From Sulfurospirillum diekertiae (GTDB lineage Bacteria; Campylobacterota; Campylobacteria; Campylobacterales; Sulfurospirillaceae): 64,000 nucleotides of DNA. The notes beneath the pieces were generated by a model. The model worked only from the letters and a program-made list of their open reading frames with translations. It was not told the DNA's origin and ran no database searches. Location: positions 2,108,001 through 2,172,000 of the forward strand of contig NZ_CP039734.2 of assembly GCF_011769985.2 (NCBI RefSeq). Reading direction: 5' to 3'. Numbering within the stretch: the stretch's first letter is position 1; every line of letters starts with the position of its first letter. This document shows positions 19,225-29,452 of the stretch, one piece after another. The position numbers and the translations under genes were made by a program.

Positions 19225-19230
19225 TATAAT
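19225..19230 (+). promoter_or_regulatory. -10 box of tRNA-Phe
   Basis: A TATAAT lies 18 bp before the mature 5' end of the tRNA, in the short gap after murD. Confidence 0.5.
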
Positions 19231-19248
19231 TTCAACTCTTCAAAGCGT

Positions 19249-19324
19249 GGCTGGATAGCTCAGTCGGTAGAGCAGGAGACTGAAAATCTCCGTGTCGGCG
19301 GTTCGATTCCGTCTCCAGCCACCA
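19249..19324 (+). tRNA. tRNA-Phe (anticodon GAA)
   Basis: A complete cloverleaf: acceptor GGCTGGA pairing with TCCAGCC, a D arm with AGTCGGTAGA, the anticodon stem GGAGA/TCTCC around loop CTGAAAA (anticodon at 19282-19284), a T arm with GGTTCGATTCC, and an encoded CCA end. It lies 34 bp beyond the 3' end of the long minus-strand polysaccharide operon. Confidence 0.97.
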
Positions 19325-19358
19325 CCTCTTTTTCAAGAATCAAAACATTACTTTAATT

Positions 19359-20675
19359 TTAATAACTTCCCTTTTGCCCAAGAACTACTAAAATGGTTTT
19401 GAATAGGATTTGAATATCAAGACCGAATGACCAATTACGTACATACCATATATCCATCTCTATTCTACTTTTAAAATTAACATCATTACGCCCACTAACT
19501 TGCCATAGGCCTGTAATTCCAGGCTTAACTACTAAAATCATATCCGTATTATTCCCTATTTTTGGACGTTCATCGAGCATATATGGGCGCGGTCCTATTA
19601 AACTCATATCACCCTTAATAACATTGAGTATTTGTGGTAATTCATCTAATGAGGATTTTCTTAAAAAATTACCTATTTTAGTTAAACGAGGATCATTTTT
19701 GTATTTATGATATAGTTTATAATGTTCCTCTTCTTCTGGATGCTTTATTAAATAATCCTTTAAAATATTTTCACTATTTTCTCTCATAGAACGAAATTTA
19801 TAACATGTAAACTCTTTTGCATTTTTTCCTAAACGTTTTTGTTGAAAAAACACTGGACTATGTGATTCTTCTTTTTTTATCAAGTATGCAATAATAAGCA
19901 ACAAAGGAAAGATACACGGTAGAAGCATCAAAGACAACATGTAATCTAATACAACTTTAAACGCTCTATTCGTGCGATTTAATAGGTTATTTTCAACAAT
20001 AATAAGGTTACTACGAGCATTTGAAAGCTGAATAATATGAGCACGCGTAAAGTCATAATTTTTAATAATCGGAACAAAAATCACTTCTTGCTTATGTACT
20101 AAGGCTTTACGCATTAACTGCTCAATTCCCTCTTGAGTATAAGAAGATGCAATAAATAAAGTTTTTGCTTGATTCCTACGGCTTAAAACATACCCTAAAT
20201 AGGGGTTTGTAAAAACATGTTTAGAAAAAAAATGATCTTGCCCTATAACAATAGCTTCTTTTTTCCATAAACCAATGCGAAATAAAAAACGTTTCAGTAT
20301 ACTTTTTTGTAATGGGATAATAACAAGAGTTCCTAAAAATGAAATAATAATCATAAAACGAGAATATTCTTGTACTGTATGAGTCATAGCTAAGAGTGAT
20401 AAAACTATAAGGCATGTCAGAACTAACCCTTTGAAAATTAATTGAGCTTCTTGCCAAAAATCCATTCTATCATGATACATTCGGAATAGTATAAAAATTA
20501 TTATCATTGTGCTCGATAAAAGTAAAAATAAAGGGTACATTCCTATTTCATGCGGTAATGGCTGTGTAAAGTATGCTTGAAATAGATTTCTTATCAATAG
20601 TGTAATTGTTATAGAGATTAATAAGCTTAAAATATCTGCACAAATTAATATGATTTTTGATAGTACTTCTTTCAT
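19359..20675 (-). CDS. polyprenyl-phosphate hexose-1-phosphate transferase (WbaP/WcaJ type)
   Basis: Starts a surface polysaccharide by moving a sugar-1-phosphate onto undecaprenyl phosphate. The N-terminal half has four transmembrane helices and a CoA-binding-like soluble segment; the catalytic bacterial sugar transferase domain follows a helix at about residue 255. Its signatures are FQQKRLGKNAKEFTCYKFRS, LRKSSLDELPQILNV, MSLIGPRPY and KPGITGLWQVSGRN, ending in the typical IEMDIWYVRNWS region. The 438 residues are normal. It is the last gene of the minus-strand polysaccharide operon. The sugar added (hexose-1-P, for example glucose or galactose) cannot be told. Confidence 0.88.
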   Translation of the reverse strand: MKEVLSKIILICADILSLLISITITLLIRNLFQAYFTQPLPHEIGMYPLFLLLSSTMIIIFILFRMYHDRMDFWQEAQLIFKGLVLTCLIVLSLLAMTHTVQEYSRFMIIISFLGTLVIIPLQKSILKRFLFRIGLWKKEAIVIGQDHFFSKHVFTNPYLGYVLSRRNQAKTLFIASSYTQEGIEQLMRKALVHKQEVIFVPIIKNYDFTRAHIIQLSNARSNLIIVENNLLNRTNRAFKVVLDYMLSLMLLPCIFPLLLIIAYLIKKEESHSPVFFQQKRLGKNAKEFTCYKFRSMRENSENILKDYLIKHPEEEEHYKLYHKYKNDPRLTKIGNFLRKSSLDELPQILNVIKGDMSLIGPRPYMLDERPKIGNNTDMILVVKPGITGLWQVSGRNDVNFKSRIEMDIWYVRNWSFGLDIQILFKTILVVLGQKGSY

Positions 20676-20681
20676 CGTATA

Positions 20682-21776
20682 TTATTTCATAGAGTTATTG
20701 ATATAGGATGTTACTTCATCTAAAAATCGTTGTGTCCTAAACTGTAAGGAATGCTGTCGAATACTTGCATAATCCCATTTTTTAGCTTCAAAACGATATA
20801 GGGCATCACAAAGACTACAAATGTTTTGTTCTTCAAAAAAAATGCCTGTTTCATTCTCAACTACAGTTTCTCGAGCACCACCTCTCTCATAGGCAATGAT
20901 TGGTGTCCCACAAGCCTGCGCTTCTACGGGAGTAATACCAAAATCCTCTTCAGCAGCAAAAATAAATGCTTTAGCTTTTTGCATATACTCTTTTAAAACA
21001 GTAAAAGGCTGATAACCCATTAAAATAACATTGGGGCCTGCTTTAGCTTTGATCTTTTCCATATCAGGTCCATCACCGATAACAATCAACTTTTTATCAG
21101 GTATTTTACCAAATGCTTCAACAATAAGATCTATTTTTTTGTAGGGCACCATGCGTGAAGCCGTCAAATAAAAATCTTCCTTTTGAGTATATAATTCGAA
21201 GCTATCAACATCTACGGGAGGGTAAATAACAGTTGATTCTCTCCTATAAACTTTCAAAATTCTTCTTTGAATAAACTCAGAAATAGCTATAAATTGATCA
21301 ACGCCATTGGATGTTCGACTATCCCAAATACGCATTTTATACAAAAAATATTTTGCAAACCAACCTTTTAATCCTTCATCTAAGCCACTTTCTTTTAAGT
21401 ACTGATGCTGCAAATCCCAAGCATAACGAATAGGTGAATAGCACATACAAATATGTTTTTGATTTGGTCCTGTAATAATGCCCTTTGCAACTGCATGAGA
21501 ACTGGAGATCACTAAATCATACATAGACACATCGAATTGTTCTATAGCAAGTGGCATTAAAGGTAAATAATTTCGATACTTTGTTTTTGCAAACGGCAGG
21601 CTCTGAATAAAACTTGTCATAATTTTATGTCCAGCCAAAAAGGTTCTATCTCTCTCTGGCAAAAAATCTACAATAGTAAATATATCTGCCTCTGGATAGA
21701 GTTTTAAAAGTTGTTCAAGAACTTTTTCTGCTCCAGCATACGTCACTAACCAATCGTGTACTATTGCTATCTTCAT
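20682..21776 (-). CDS. glycosyltransferase family 4
   Basis: GT-B fold, retaining glycosyltransferase of 364 residues. The N-terminal acceptor domain starts MKIAIVHDWLVTYAGAEKVL. The nucleotide-sugar domain has the TASRMVPYKKIDLIVEAF turn, the VIGDGPD strand and the EDFGITPVEAQACGTPIIAY signature (E-x7-E). It overlaps the next upstream glycosyltransferase gene by 4 bp. Similar enzymes (WbaZ-like) add mannose or rhamnose from GDP-sugars, which suits the GDP-mannose/GDP-D-rhamnose genes of this operon, but the specificity is inferred from context only. Confidence 0.85.
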   Translation of the reverse strand: MKIAIVHDWLVTYAGAEKVLEQLLKLYPEADIFTIVDFLPERDRTFLAGHKIMTSFIQSLPFAKTKYRNYLPLMPLAIEQFDVSMYDLVISSSHAVAKGIITGPNQKHICMCYSPIRYAWDLQHQYLKESGLDEGLKGWFAKYFLYKMRIWDSRTSNGVDQFIAISEFIQRRILKVYRRESTVIYPPVDVDSFELYTQKEDFYLTASRMVPYKKIDLIVEAFGKIPDKKLIVIGDGPDMEKIKAKAGPNVILMGYQPFTVLKEYMQKAKAFIFAAEEDFGITPVEAQACGTPIIAYERGGARETVVENETGIFFEEQNICSLCDALYRFEAKKWDYASIRQHSLQFRTQRFLDEVTSYINNSMK

Positions 21777-22882
21777 TGTTTTAGTACCTTCTCAAGTACC
21801 GCCATATGTTCTTGTGCACTTTTTTCCCAGCTAAATTTTTGTGCATGCTTTAATCCTTTAGCGATAAGATTCTGGCGCAACACGTCATCATTTAAAACTT
21901 TTTTTATCCCATCTATAATAGCATTGATATCCAAAGGATCGACATAATACGCTGCATCTCCACACACTTCTGGCAAAGTTGATGCATTGGAGGCAATCAC
22001 TGCAGTACCACACGCCATCGCTTCCAGAGGAGGAATCCCAAAGCCTTCATAAAAAGAAGGATAAACAAACACACTTGCATTTTTATACATATCTGCCAAT
22101 TGTGCATCACTAATGTACCCAGTAGGATGTACCCATTGATTCATATTTTCAACCAATTTCATGATCTCATCGTTTTTCCAACCACTATCACCTACCAAAT
22201 AAAGATGGTATTCATCTTTAAATATTTTTTCACATTGAGAATACGCTAGCAGTAAATTTTTTAGATTTTTTCTAGGTTCGATGCTCCCTACCGCCAAAAT
22301 ATACTTTTGTTTTATGGACTTATTTTTCAAAAGGGGCTTGAAAAGTGTATGATTTATGCCATGATAAATCACTGTAATATTTTCAGGCTTCATGCTTGTG
22401 CGATCAAGAATCTCTTTTTTAGTAAAGTAAGATCCTGTAATGATATGGTCACACAGGGCAATTTGCACATAAAAATTCTCTTGAAAATATGTGATACGCT
22501 CTTTAGGATGAAACTCCGGATAAAGCTCCCACGAAAAATCATGTATAGTGGCAATAATTTTTCGTGCTTTAATACTTTTGATAGGTATAAAATTTGGCTG
22601 CCAATAAAGATCGTAATGAATTGAAAAAATACCTGAAAAAGAGCAAAGAAGCTTTCTAATTACTTTCTTTATAAAAACATTTTTTGTAATCAAATGACGA
22701 ATATATTTTTCTGTTTTTGCATTTTTACGAGCAATGAGTTTTTGTGAGATATATCCATAAAAAAAGTTCCATCGATACTGGGAATTTTGGGATAAGATGT
22801 TTGCTATTTCATAAGTATAACGCCCTATGCCACTCAAATTCCCCAGTAAAGAAAGTGTATCTATAATAATTTTAGGCTTCAT
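21773..22882 (-). CDS. glycosyltransferase family 4
   Basis: A 369-residue GT-B enzyme. The N-terminus IIIDTLSLLGNLSGIGRYTYE carries the glycine-rich acceptor-domain loop; the C-terminal half has ILAVGSIEPRKNLKNLL and PSFYEGFGIPPLEAMACGTAV, the GT4 E-x7-E motif. It overlaps rmd by 11 bp and the next glycosyltransferase by 4 bp. With that neighbour it is a candidate for the adaptor transferases that build the primer before WbdA-like polymerisation. Acceptor and donor are not proven. Confidence 0.85.
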   Translation of the reverse strand: MKPKIIIDTLSLLGNLSGIGRYTYEIANILSQNSQYRWNFFYGYISQKLIARKNAKTEKYIRHLITKNVFIKKVIRKLLCSFSGIFSIHYDLYWQPNFIPIKSIKARKIIATIHDFSWELYPEFHPKERITYFQENFYVQIALCDHIITGSYFTKKEILDRTSMKPENITVIYHGINHTLFKPLLKNKSIKQKYILAVGSIEPRKNLKNLLLAYSQCEKIFKDEYHLYLVGDSGWKNDEIMKLVENMNQWVHPTGYISDAQLADMYKNASVFVYPSFYEGFGIPPLEAMACGTAVIASNASTLPEVCGDAAYYVDPLDINAIIDGIKKVLNDDVLRQNLIAKGLKHAQKFSWEKSAQEHMAVLEKVLKQ

Positions 22883-23771
22883 ACATCTTTCGCAATGTCT
22901 CTTCTAGTTCTATAGGACAGATATGATCTATAGTTTTTTCTAACTTCTGTGTTGAGCCAACTAGACGTTTTATCTCATTGTCTCTTACAAAAGAAGGATT
23001 GACTTTAACCTCTATCTCATATCCTGCTATAGCATTCATCAAAGAAATAATTTCCATCAAGCTAATAGCTTTCCCCGAACAAAGATTGACTATGTCTGAG
23101 TCCATTGTACTCTCTAAGAGTTTTTCATAGACTTTACATGTAAACGCGACATCATTAAATTCACGTGCAACATGTAAGTTACCTAGTTCTATTGTCTGTT
23201 CTCTACGCTTAAAGTGAGAAACTATCTTAGGCACCAAAAAATGCTCTGGCTGCCCAATACCTGTATAATTAAATGGCCTTACGATGGTAATAGGCAATTT
23301 TGCAAAATAACCTCTTGCCATATGTTCCATAGCAAGCTTACTGATACCATAATGATTTGCTGGTTTTGGGCACATTGACTCTTCAAGCTCTTCACATCCT
23401 TGGTCTCCATAGACTGTTGCACTACTCGCTAAAATTACTTTTTGAACATTACTCTCTGACGTGCATAATGCATCCAAAACATTTTGTGTTCCCAAGGTAT
23501 TAACTTTATACAATGCTTCTACGTCATCATGCCCCACATAAGATATTCCTGCAAGATGAATGAGAAAATTAGGCTGGATTTGGCGCATTACATGTAAACA
23601 ATTTTCCTTGTTAGTAATGTTACATGTAAAGGTTTCGGCCTCATCTCCATTACTAAAAACAGTCCCATATACGTTGTAGCCCTGTTTTTTCAAATGTGTT
23701 TTAAGATGATACCCTGTGAAACTGTCAATGCCTGTAATAAGGACTTTTTTAGAAGCTAAAGCCAACTTCAT
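22872..23771 (-). CDS. rmd: GDP-6-deoxy-D-mannose reductase (Rmd-like)
   Basis: Extended short-chain dehydrogenase of 299 residues with the nucleotide motif [13 protein letters not shown], the catalytic Ser in ASSATVYGD and [11 protein letters not shown] (Tyr-x3-Lys). Directly after gmd and overlapping it by 23 bp, it most likely reduces GDP-4-dehydro-6-deoxy-D-mannose to GDP-D-rhamnose. A fucose synthetase (Fcl) would be longer (about 320) and carry an epimerase His/Cys pair; I see no reason to prefer that. It holds four copies of the ACATGTAA element in 500 bp (read as FTCK, LHVA, LHVM and FTCN). Confidence 0.8.
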   Translation of the reverse strand: MKLALASKKVLITGIDSFTGYHLKTHLKKQGYNVYGTVFSNGDEAETFTCNITNKENCLHVMRQIQPNFLIHLAGISYVGHDDVEALYKVNTLGTQNVLDALCTSESNVQKVILASSATVYGDQGCEELEESMCPKPANHYGISKLAMEHMARGYFAKLPITIVRPFNYTGIGQPEHFLVPKIVSHFKRREQTIELGNLHVAREFNDVAFTCKVYEKLLESTMDSDIVNLCSGKAISLMEIISLMNAIAGYEIEVKVNPSFVRDNEIKRLVGSTQKLEKTIDHICPIELEETLRKMYEA

Positions 23772-24783
23772 TCCTTTTAATATCTGCCTTAACCATCATA
23801 GAACAAAGCTCTTCAAGGGTACATTTTGGCTCCCATCCTAATACTCGTTTTGCTTTTTCAGGATTGCCTATAAGAAGCTCTACTTCGGCAGGTCTATAAA
23901 ACTTTGGATTGACACGAACAACCGTTTTCTCTGTCGCTTTATCGATAGCTACTTCATTTTCATCTTTACCTTTAAACTCGAGCTCAATTCCAGCTGCTTT
24001 AAATGCCATCTTTACAAAATCACGTACTGTTTCGGTTCGATTGGTTGCCAAAACAAATGTATCTGGCTTTTCGGCTTGAAGAATTCGCCACATACCCTCA
24101 ACATAGTCTTTGGCATATCCCCAGTCGCGTTTTGCATCCATATTGCCAAGTTCCAATACATCTAATTTACCAAGTTTAATTTTTGCCACACTATCGGTAA
24201 TCTTGCGCGTTACAAATTCACGCCCACGAAGTGGTGACTCATGGTTAAATAAAATACCACAACAGCCAAATATACCGTAACTCTCTCTGTAGTTAATCGT
24301 CATCCAATGCGCATATAATTTTGCTACACCATAAGGGCTACGAGGATAAAGCGGTGTTTTTTCTGTTTGAGGTATCTCTTGTACTTTGCCGAACATCTCA
24401 GAAGTCGAAGCTTGATAAAATTTAATTTTTGGATCAACAATGCGAATAGCTTCAAGTAAATGCACAGCTCCAAGCCCTGTAATCTGTGCTGTTGCTAAAG
24501 GCTGTTCAAATGACACACCTACAAAGCTCTGTGCAGCAAGATTATAAATCTCATCTGGTTTTATTTCCATAACCATTCGAATACTATTAGCTTGGTCAGT
24601 CAAGTCGTACTCTACTAGATGTAAATTAGGATGCTTTTCAATTCCAAGATCTTCTATACGCCAAAAATTTACCGATGCTGTTCTTCTATAAGTTCCATGA
24701 ACTTCATAACCTTTACCTAAAAGTAACTCTACAAGATATGCACCATCTTGCCCTGTAATGCCCGTAACGATCGCTTTTTTCAT
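23749..24783 (-). CDS. gmd: GDP-mannose 4,6-dehydratase
   Basis: Converts GDP-D-mannose into GDP-4-dehydro-6-deoxy-D-mannose. Signatures: [34 protein letters not shown], the catalytic Thr-Ser-Glu in [29 protein letters not shown] (Tyr-x3-Lys) and [16 protein letters not shown]. The 344 residues are usual. The ATG at 24783 has AAGGAG about 7 bp upstream; a TTG one codon earlier is less likely. It works between ManC (GDP-mannose) and Rmd. Confidence 0.95.
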   Translation of the reverse strand: MKKAIVTGITGQDGAYLVELLLGKGYEVHGTYRRTASVNFWRIEDLGIEKHPNLHLVEYDLTDQANSIRMVMEIKPDEIYNLAAQSFVGVSFEQPLATAQITGLGAVHLLEAIRIVDPKIKFYQASTSEMFGKVQEIPQTEKTPLYPRSPYGVAKLYAHWMTINYRESYGIFGCCGILFNHESPLRGREFVTRKITDSVAKIKLGKLDVLELGNMDAKRDWGYAKDYVEGMWRILQAEKPDTFVLATNRTETVRDFVKMAFKAAGIELEFKGKDENEVAIDKATEKTVVRVNPKFYRPAEVELLIGNPEKAKRVLGWEPKCTLEELCSMMVKADIKRNEVGFSF

Positions 24784-24897
24784 CAAGACTCCTTGTTATA
24801 TATTCTATTTCTTTAAACTATTAATGTTTATAAATATAAAAAATACCATTTATTAAAATTTATTATCGAAAATATCATTTGGTTTCTTCTTTTATAT

Positions 24898-27062
24898 TTA
24901 TTCAATCAAGTTTCCAACAGAGATACCTCCACAAATTATTTTCATTTTTTCAATTGAATATGCAAGCGATCTTGGATCGCCATTACCTGGCTGTGCACCA
25001 GGAGTATCTGTTATAAATGACAATCTATTGCTACCTGGATTTAACCTTAGTTCTTCAAGTAAAACTGTCTTGTTTAGTCCTGGTTGTAAAAAAAAATCTC
25101 TTAATAATTTATCGTTAAACATGATTTTAAGATTTCTATTTTTCAATGTTCCTACATTAAAAGCTAGATTACAATTTAGATTATTTGCTCTATTATTTTG
25201 CAATAGTAAAATAGCACTTCCAGATGTCCAACCAAATGAACCGAATTGATTACTCTCCCAACCATAAAAATTTTTTTCAAAACCTGAAAATTTCATTATT
25301 GTATGATCTGTCGGCACAATGTCAAAAAATGACTTATTCTTATCTTCGGAAATTATTGGCTCAATATTTAAAATTTCCTTTAACTTGCTTTCCAGCATAT
25401 TCGCGTTATCAATATAGCCTCTCCTATCTATATAAATACCAGTAAAACCACCTTTCTGTAGCACTTTTATTTGTTCCTTGATATCCAGTGCCTCTAAACT
25501 TTTCAACCAAATATCTCCCTCTCTACCTGTGACTGCACCATAGGACCAATGAATATTGTTGCTATGTAAATATCCTACCATATGCGAATAATTAAGCATC
25601 TTTACCAGTACTGGCTGTTCAGGGTAAGACATATGTGGATATTGCATTACCATATTTGATGAATATCGTTTTAGTTTATCTTCTATCTGTTGAATAAACT
25701 TTTTGTCTGAATTAAAAGTTGATTCTATCAAAGAATTAGTTTTAAAGGTAGCTCCACCAGGAATTTGATCATAAAGCCCAATTAGCATAATAAACATTGA
25801 GACAAAGAAAATTGATACTTTAGATAATTGATACTTTTTGAATAAATATTGTAAAAACAGAGCAACTGCAATCAATGAAAACGTTGCAATAAATATACTA
25901 ATACGATTATGACCTCGAATTGAAGGAGAAATTATAAGAGCAAAAAGAACTGAAAGGCCTCCAACGGTGGCATAAAGAACAGCAATGATATTCAACATAG
26001 CTAACCGATTTTGTATACTGCTTTTATTATTGATATTTAAAAGCATGAGTAAAAGTAAGATAAACCCTATACTACCTATAATACCAAGAGTTGCAAAATG
26101 ATTTTCATTGACCAAAGGAGCACTTTGATCATAACGAGCTCGAATATCTCTCAATGCACCGATTTTATGAGTATTGATTGGTAATAGTAATTGGGCAATT
26201 TTCAAACCAAGTACTTCAGATTCCGCAAAACCTCTTTGTGCTACTTGAGCGTTAATCCCATTTATTTTAGTAAATGTTTTATATGGAAGCATATTAATGA
26301 CAAAAGGAATAATTGAAAGTAGTAAAACGATAATACCACTATAAATATAATGCCTTTTCCTATAAAATAAAATATCCTATTAAAGTGAAAAAAAATACAA
26401 AAATACAAAAATAAAATGTGTAATAATAATTCCAAGTGGAGGAGAAAAGAAGCACAAATATAATGATTATATTTTTTTTCGAAAAATCAAAGAATAACTT
26501 TTTTTGTGTATTACTGTATTTAAAAAATAATGGTTTTTTATTAAGCATCATCATCAAATAATATGTAAGCAGAGGCAAGAAAAAATAATTAATATAAAAT
26601 GTGTGCCCTATCCTATAAAAATGAAATGGGAGGACATTATAAAGAATAGAAATAGCTATTGCCAAAAGTATCCCCAACTCTTAGTTTTCTTAATACATAA
26701 AACATAGCCATAGGGTTTACAAAAAAAGACAATAATACAAATAGATTAAATCCAAGGAAATAATCATTGGTAAATAAACTTATAAATTTTATGATTAACC
26801 AATCTGCAAACATTGGCGTTGGATAATCGCCAAGACTATGCATAAAAGGTGCAGATAAATTATGGCTTTCAGGAACTCCAAAAAAGGAAAATTCTCCAAT
26901 AAAAATTTGTTTTAAAAAAGATAAAGTTGGTAAAGCATCCCCACTATATAACATAGGAATTTTAAGATTTATCTGGTCGATATGCAAATAAAATGATAAT
27001 ATTACAAAATTTACTATAGCTAATATACTATATTCAAGCAATAAAGATTTATTTTTCTTCAT
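24898..27062 (-). pseudogene. large GT-C-like membrane protein broken by two frameshifts
   Basis: Three consecutive minus-strand frames, each in a different phase, join into one protein of about 720 residues. The N-terminal part (from 27062) ends near MFYVLRKLRVG; the next frame continues ILLAIAISILYNVLPFHFYR, so the shift is near the GGGG run at about 26671-26675. The second break is near 26355, where GYFIL continues as RKRHYIYSGIIVLLL. The assembled protein has about ten transmembrane helices, an N-terminal loop with GDALPT, the FHFYRIGH signature region of polytopic sugar transferases and a C-terminal periplasmic domain (GWESNQFGSFGWTSGSA). Next to a gtrA-gtrB pair, it may be the type-specific third component. 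It is a dead gene or holds sequencing errors. Confidence 0.68.
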
Positions 27063-27089
27063 TTAATCCCCAATTATTTATAGTCTTGT

Positions 27090-27467
27090 CTAATTTTTAT
27101 TATGTAAAAGTTTTTTTGTCATTATATAAGTTATTGGCAATAAAATGATTGTTACGACAATTGGTGCAAATCTTTTATCAATATCTATATTTTCTACTAT
27201 CACACTCAATAACAATGCTCCTAAAATATATTGTACTAAATATATGAGAGGGAAGAGAACAGATTTTTTTATTGAATGGTGAGATTCAAAAACATACTTT
27301 ATATTTAACCAATATGAAAAAGCTATCCCAAATATAAAAGATATTGCATAAGAGATCTGATAATTTGTTATTAAAAGTAACAAAAGATAGCACATGTAAG
27401 AAAGTACTGTATTAATAATACCTGCTCCAAAAAACTTAAATAATTTATTATTTTTTAAGTTTATCAT
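27090..27467 (-). CDS. gtrA: GtrA-family membrane protein (polyprenyl-phosphate-sugar flippase)
   Basis: A 125-residue protein with four transmembrane helices. The GtrA signature is visible: LFKFFGAGIINTVLSYMCYLL, then SFIFGIAFSYWLNIKYVF. Proteins of this family are proposed to flip undecaprenyl-phosphate-sugar to the periplasmic face. It overlaps gtrB by 20 bp, the usual pairing. Very A+T rich. Confidence 0.85.
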   Translation of the reverse strand: MINLKNNKLFKFFGAGIINTVLSYMCYLLLLLITNYQISYAISFIFGIAFSYWLNIKYVFESHHSIKKSVLFPLIYLVQYILGALLLSVIVENIDIDKRFAPIVVTIILLPITYIMTKKLLHNKN

Positions 27468-28395
27468 TAAATTCTTCTACAGATAATATTATAGACAATG
27501 GTCTTGCTTTAGTGTTTTCATACGTTCGCCAAGCATAAGAGCCGATAATACCTAACCCAAAAAGATTGATAGCGCCAAAAAAACCTGTCGCTAAAAATGT
27601 AGCCGTATATCCTTGAACAGCAATGAGCCCCATGAGTTTTGATATGAATGTAACAAACCCCGTAATACCAAAAAAAACAATACCTGCAGCACCTAATCTC
27701 GTCAGCATTTTGATAGGTAAATCCGTAAAAGAAAATATACTATCCATCATATAGGTAACTTTTTTCTTTAATGTCCAAGCTGAGACACCAAGTTGCCTTT
27801 CTTGTCTTTTATAGTAAACCTGTTTTCGTCTGAAGCCAAGCCAAAAGATTTGTGCTATCAATGACGAATGAGATTCATCAAGCTTTAGCAATTGATCTCT
27901 AAAAGCTTTATTACAACCGAAGACATCTATACCACCTGATGGCATTTCATGTACAATATATTTTTTATAAAAATTCCAAAAGAGATTCGAAGCTAATTGA
28001 CTAAGGAAAGGATCGGCTCTTCCATCTCTTGTTCCAATCGCAACATCAATAAGCTCATTTTTTAGAGATTTAAAAAATTCTATTGCAAGCTCAGGAGGTT
28101 CTTGCAAATCTGCGGCCATCACAGCAAAAAATTCTCCAGACGCTGCTTGAAGACCTGCTCTAATCGCAGGGAAAGAGCCAAAATTCTTAGATAACAGTAT
28201 AAGTGTAGAACTAAATAGCTCATTAGTTAAGCTATGCTTTAATATTTCATAAGATCTATCAGGACTACCATCCACCACAAAAATCACTTCCAAATCATTT
28301 GAAAGCTCAGTGTCCATCTTTTTAAGAGCTTCTAGTAAACTAGGTATATTTAATTCATTTTTATATACTGGGATGACAAGTGAATTTGTTATCAT
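27448..28395 (-). CDS. gtrB: GtrB-type polyprenyl-phosphate glycosyltransferase (GT2)
   Basis: A GT-A fold family 2 transferase of 315 residues that would charge undecaprenyl phosphate with a sugar. Motifs: LVIPVYKNELNIPSLLEAL, the DGSPDRSYEIL donor loop, AADLQEPPELA (DXQ metal site) and a QRQLGVSAWTLKKK-type R-x2-x-S-W segment before two C-terminal transmembrane helices. It is paired with gtrA. The sugar is unknown; either a glucose-like hexose or the dTDP-amino sugar of this operon would fit. Confidence 0.87.
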   Translation of the reverse strand: MITNSLVIPVYKNELNIPSLLEALKKMDTELSNDLEVIFVVDGSPDRSYEILKHSLTNELFSSTLILLSKNFGSFPAIRAGLQAASGEFFAVMAADLQEPPELAIEFFKSLKNELIDVAIGTRDGRADPFLSQLASNLFWNFYKKYIVHEMPSGGIDVFGCNKAFRDQLLKLDESHSSLIAQIFWLGFRRKQVYYKRQERQLGVSAWTLKKKVTYMMDSIFSFTDLPIKMLTRLGAAGIVFFGITGFVTFISKLMGLIAVQGYTATFLATGFFGAINLFGLGIIGSYAWRTYENTKARPLSIILSVEEFNDKLKK

Positions 28396-29452
28396 TATAT
28401 TTTCCTTGTGATCAACTTATAATTAGCTTTTTTTGCTAAAAACTTGCCAACTTGATTCATTGGATTTTCTATGAATTTGTTAATCATAAAACAAAAGACA
28501 ATTAATATCGCTAAAATAATCAGTTTATTATCAGTGTAAAAATACTTTCCTATATAAACCCATAAATAATTATGAAATAAATAAATAGAATATGTTAAAG
28601 CAGATACCTTCATCAATAGTCTATTGAATTTAAAGTTTTCTAATTTTTCTCGTAAGAGCCAAAAAGATATGAATACTATAAACCCAACAATTGCGAAATT
28701 TGTGGTAAGCCACCCTTTTTGAAAATCATTAATCATACTAAAATAATTTTCAAACAAAAAAACGACAAATAAAAGAGTACTAACAAGATTTATTTTTTGT
28801 TTTTCATATAGATAAATTACTGATCCTAAAAATAGGAATGGAAAATAAATTGTAAAATATCCTACAAATAATTTATCTGGGAATGGTGCTATATACTTTA
28901 GGGAAAGTGTCAAAACAACAAATATAGCCAATAGAAAATAGCCATTATTTTGCATCTTCAACCATCCAATAATTACCATAAATAGGTAGAATATTATTTC
29001 GACTCTCAATGTCCATTCAACACCAGCTAAAGCATATGGAGTATTAAAATAATCACCAAAAAGACTCATTTGTATTAAGATTTTCGATATATCAAAAAGT
29101 TGGTTATTCGTAAAATATCCTAATGAATTTTCTAAAATTATAGCTACTATAAGTAAAGGATAAATTCTAAAAAATCTTTTTATCAGAAATTCAATGGGCT
29201 TTTCCAGTTGTATTACATGTAAAATTATATATCCGGATATCATAAAGAACGTAATCAATCCAGCACCTCCCCCTTGGAAGAGGGATACGGCGACATTTGA
29301 AATATATTGCTGTGTAATATGTGGTTTTTATACATTGCTAATATACTTGTGATTTCTGCAAAAAATTTATGTCCAATTAAAACGCTCATAAAAGCAAATA
29401 TTCTTAAATAATCCAAAAAAATTATTCTATTGCTACGTTTATTTGTAATCAT
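28395..29452 (-). pseudogene. acyltransferase-3 (OafA-like) membrane protein, frameshifted
   Basis: The N-terminal piece (from 29452, IIFLDYLRIFAFMSVLIGHKFFAE) has the Arg/His start typical of acyltransferase family 3. It runs out of frame after a short A5 run near 29330 and stops at 29255. The second frame continues without a gap in the family: YISNVAVSLFQGGGAGLITF, then FFMISGYIIL and FLIKRFFRIYPL. Together they give about 350 residues and ten transmembrane helices, a complete O-acetyltransferase-like protein except for one missing or extra base. It may be a dead O-antigen acetylation gene, a switchable one, or a sequencing error. Confidence 0.75.

Noticed and set aside
27090-28395. GtrA/GtrB as prophage-borne seroconversion genes
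   Set aside because: No phage structural, integrase or attachment features surround them; they are embedded in the minus-strand polysaccharide operon.
29255-29290. The GGGGG tract in the acyltransferase gene as a Campylobacter-type phase-variable tract
   Set aside because: Only five Gs, too short for the usual slippage tracts (eight or more), and the frame break lies upstream, near an A run.
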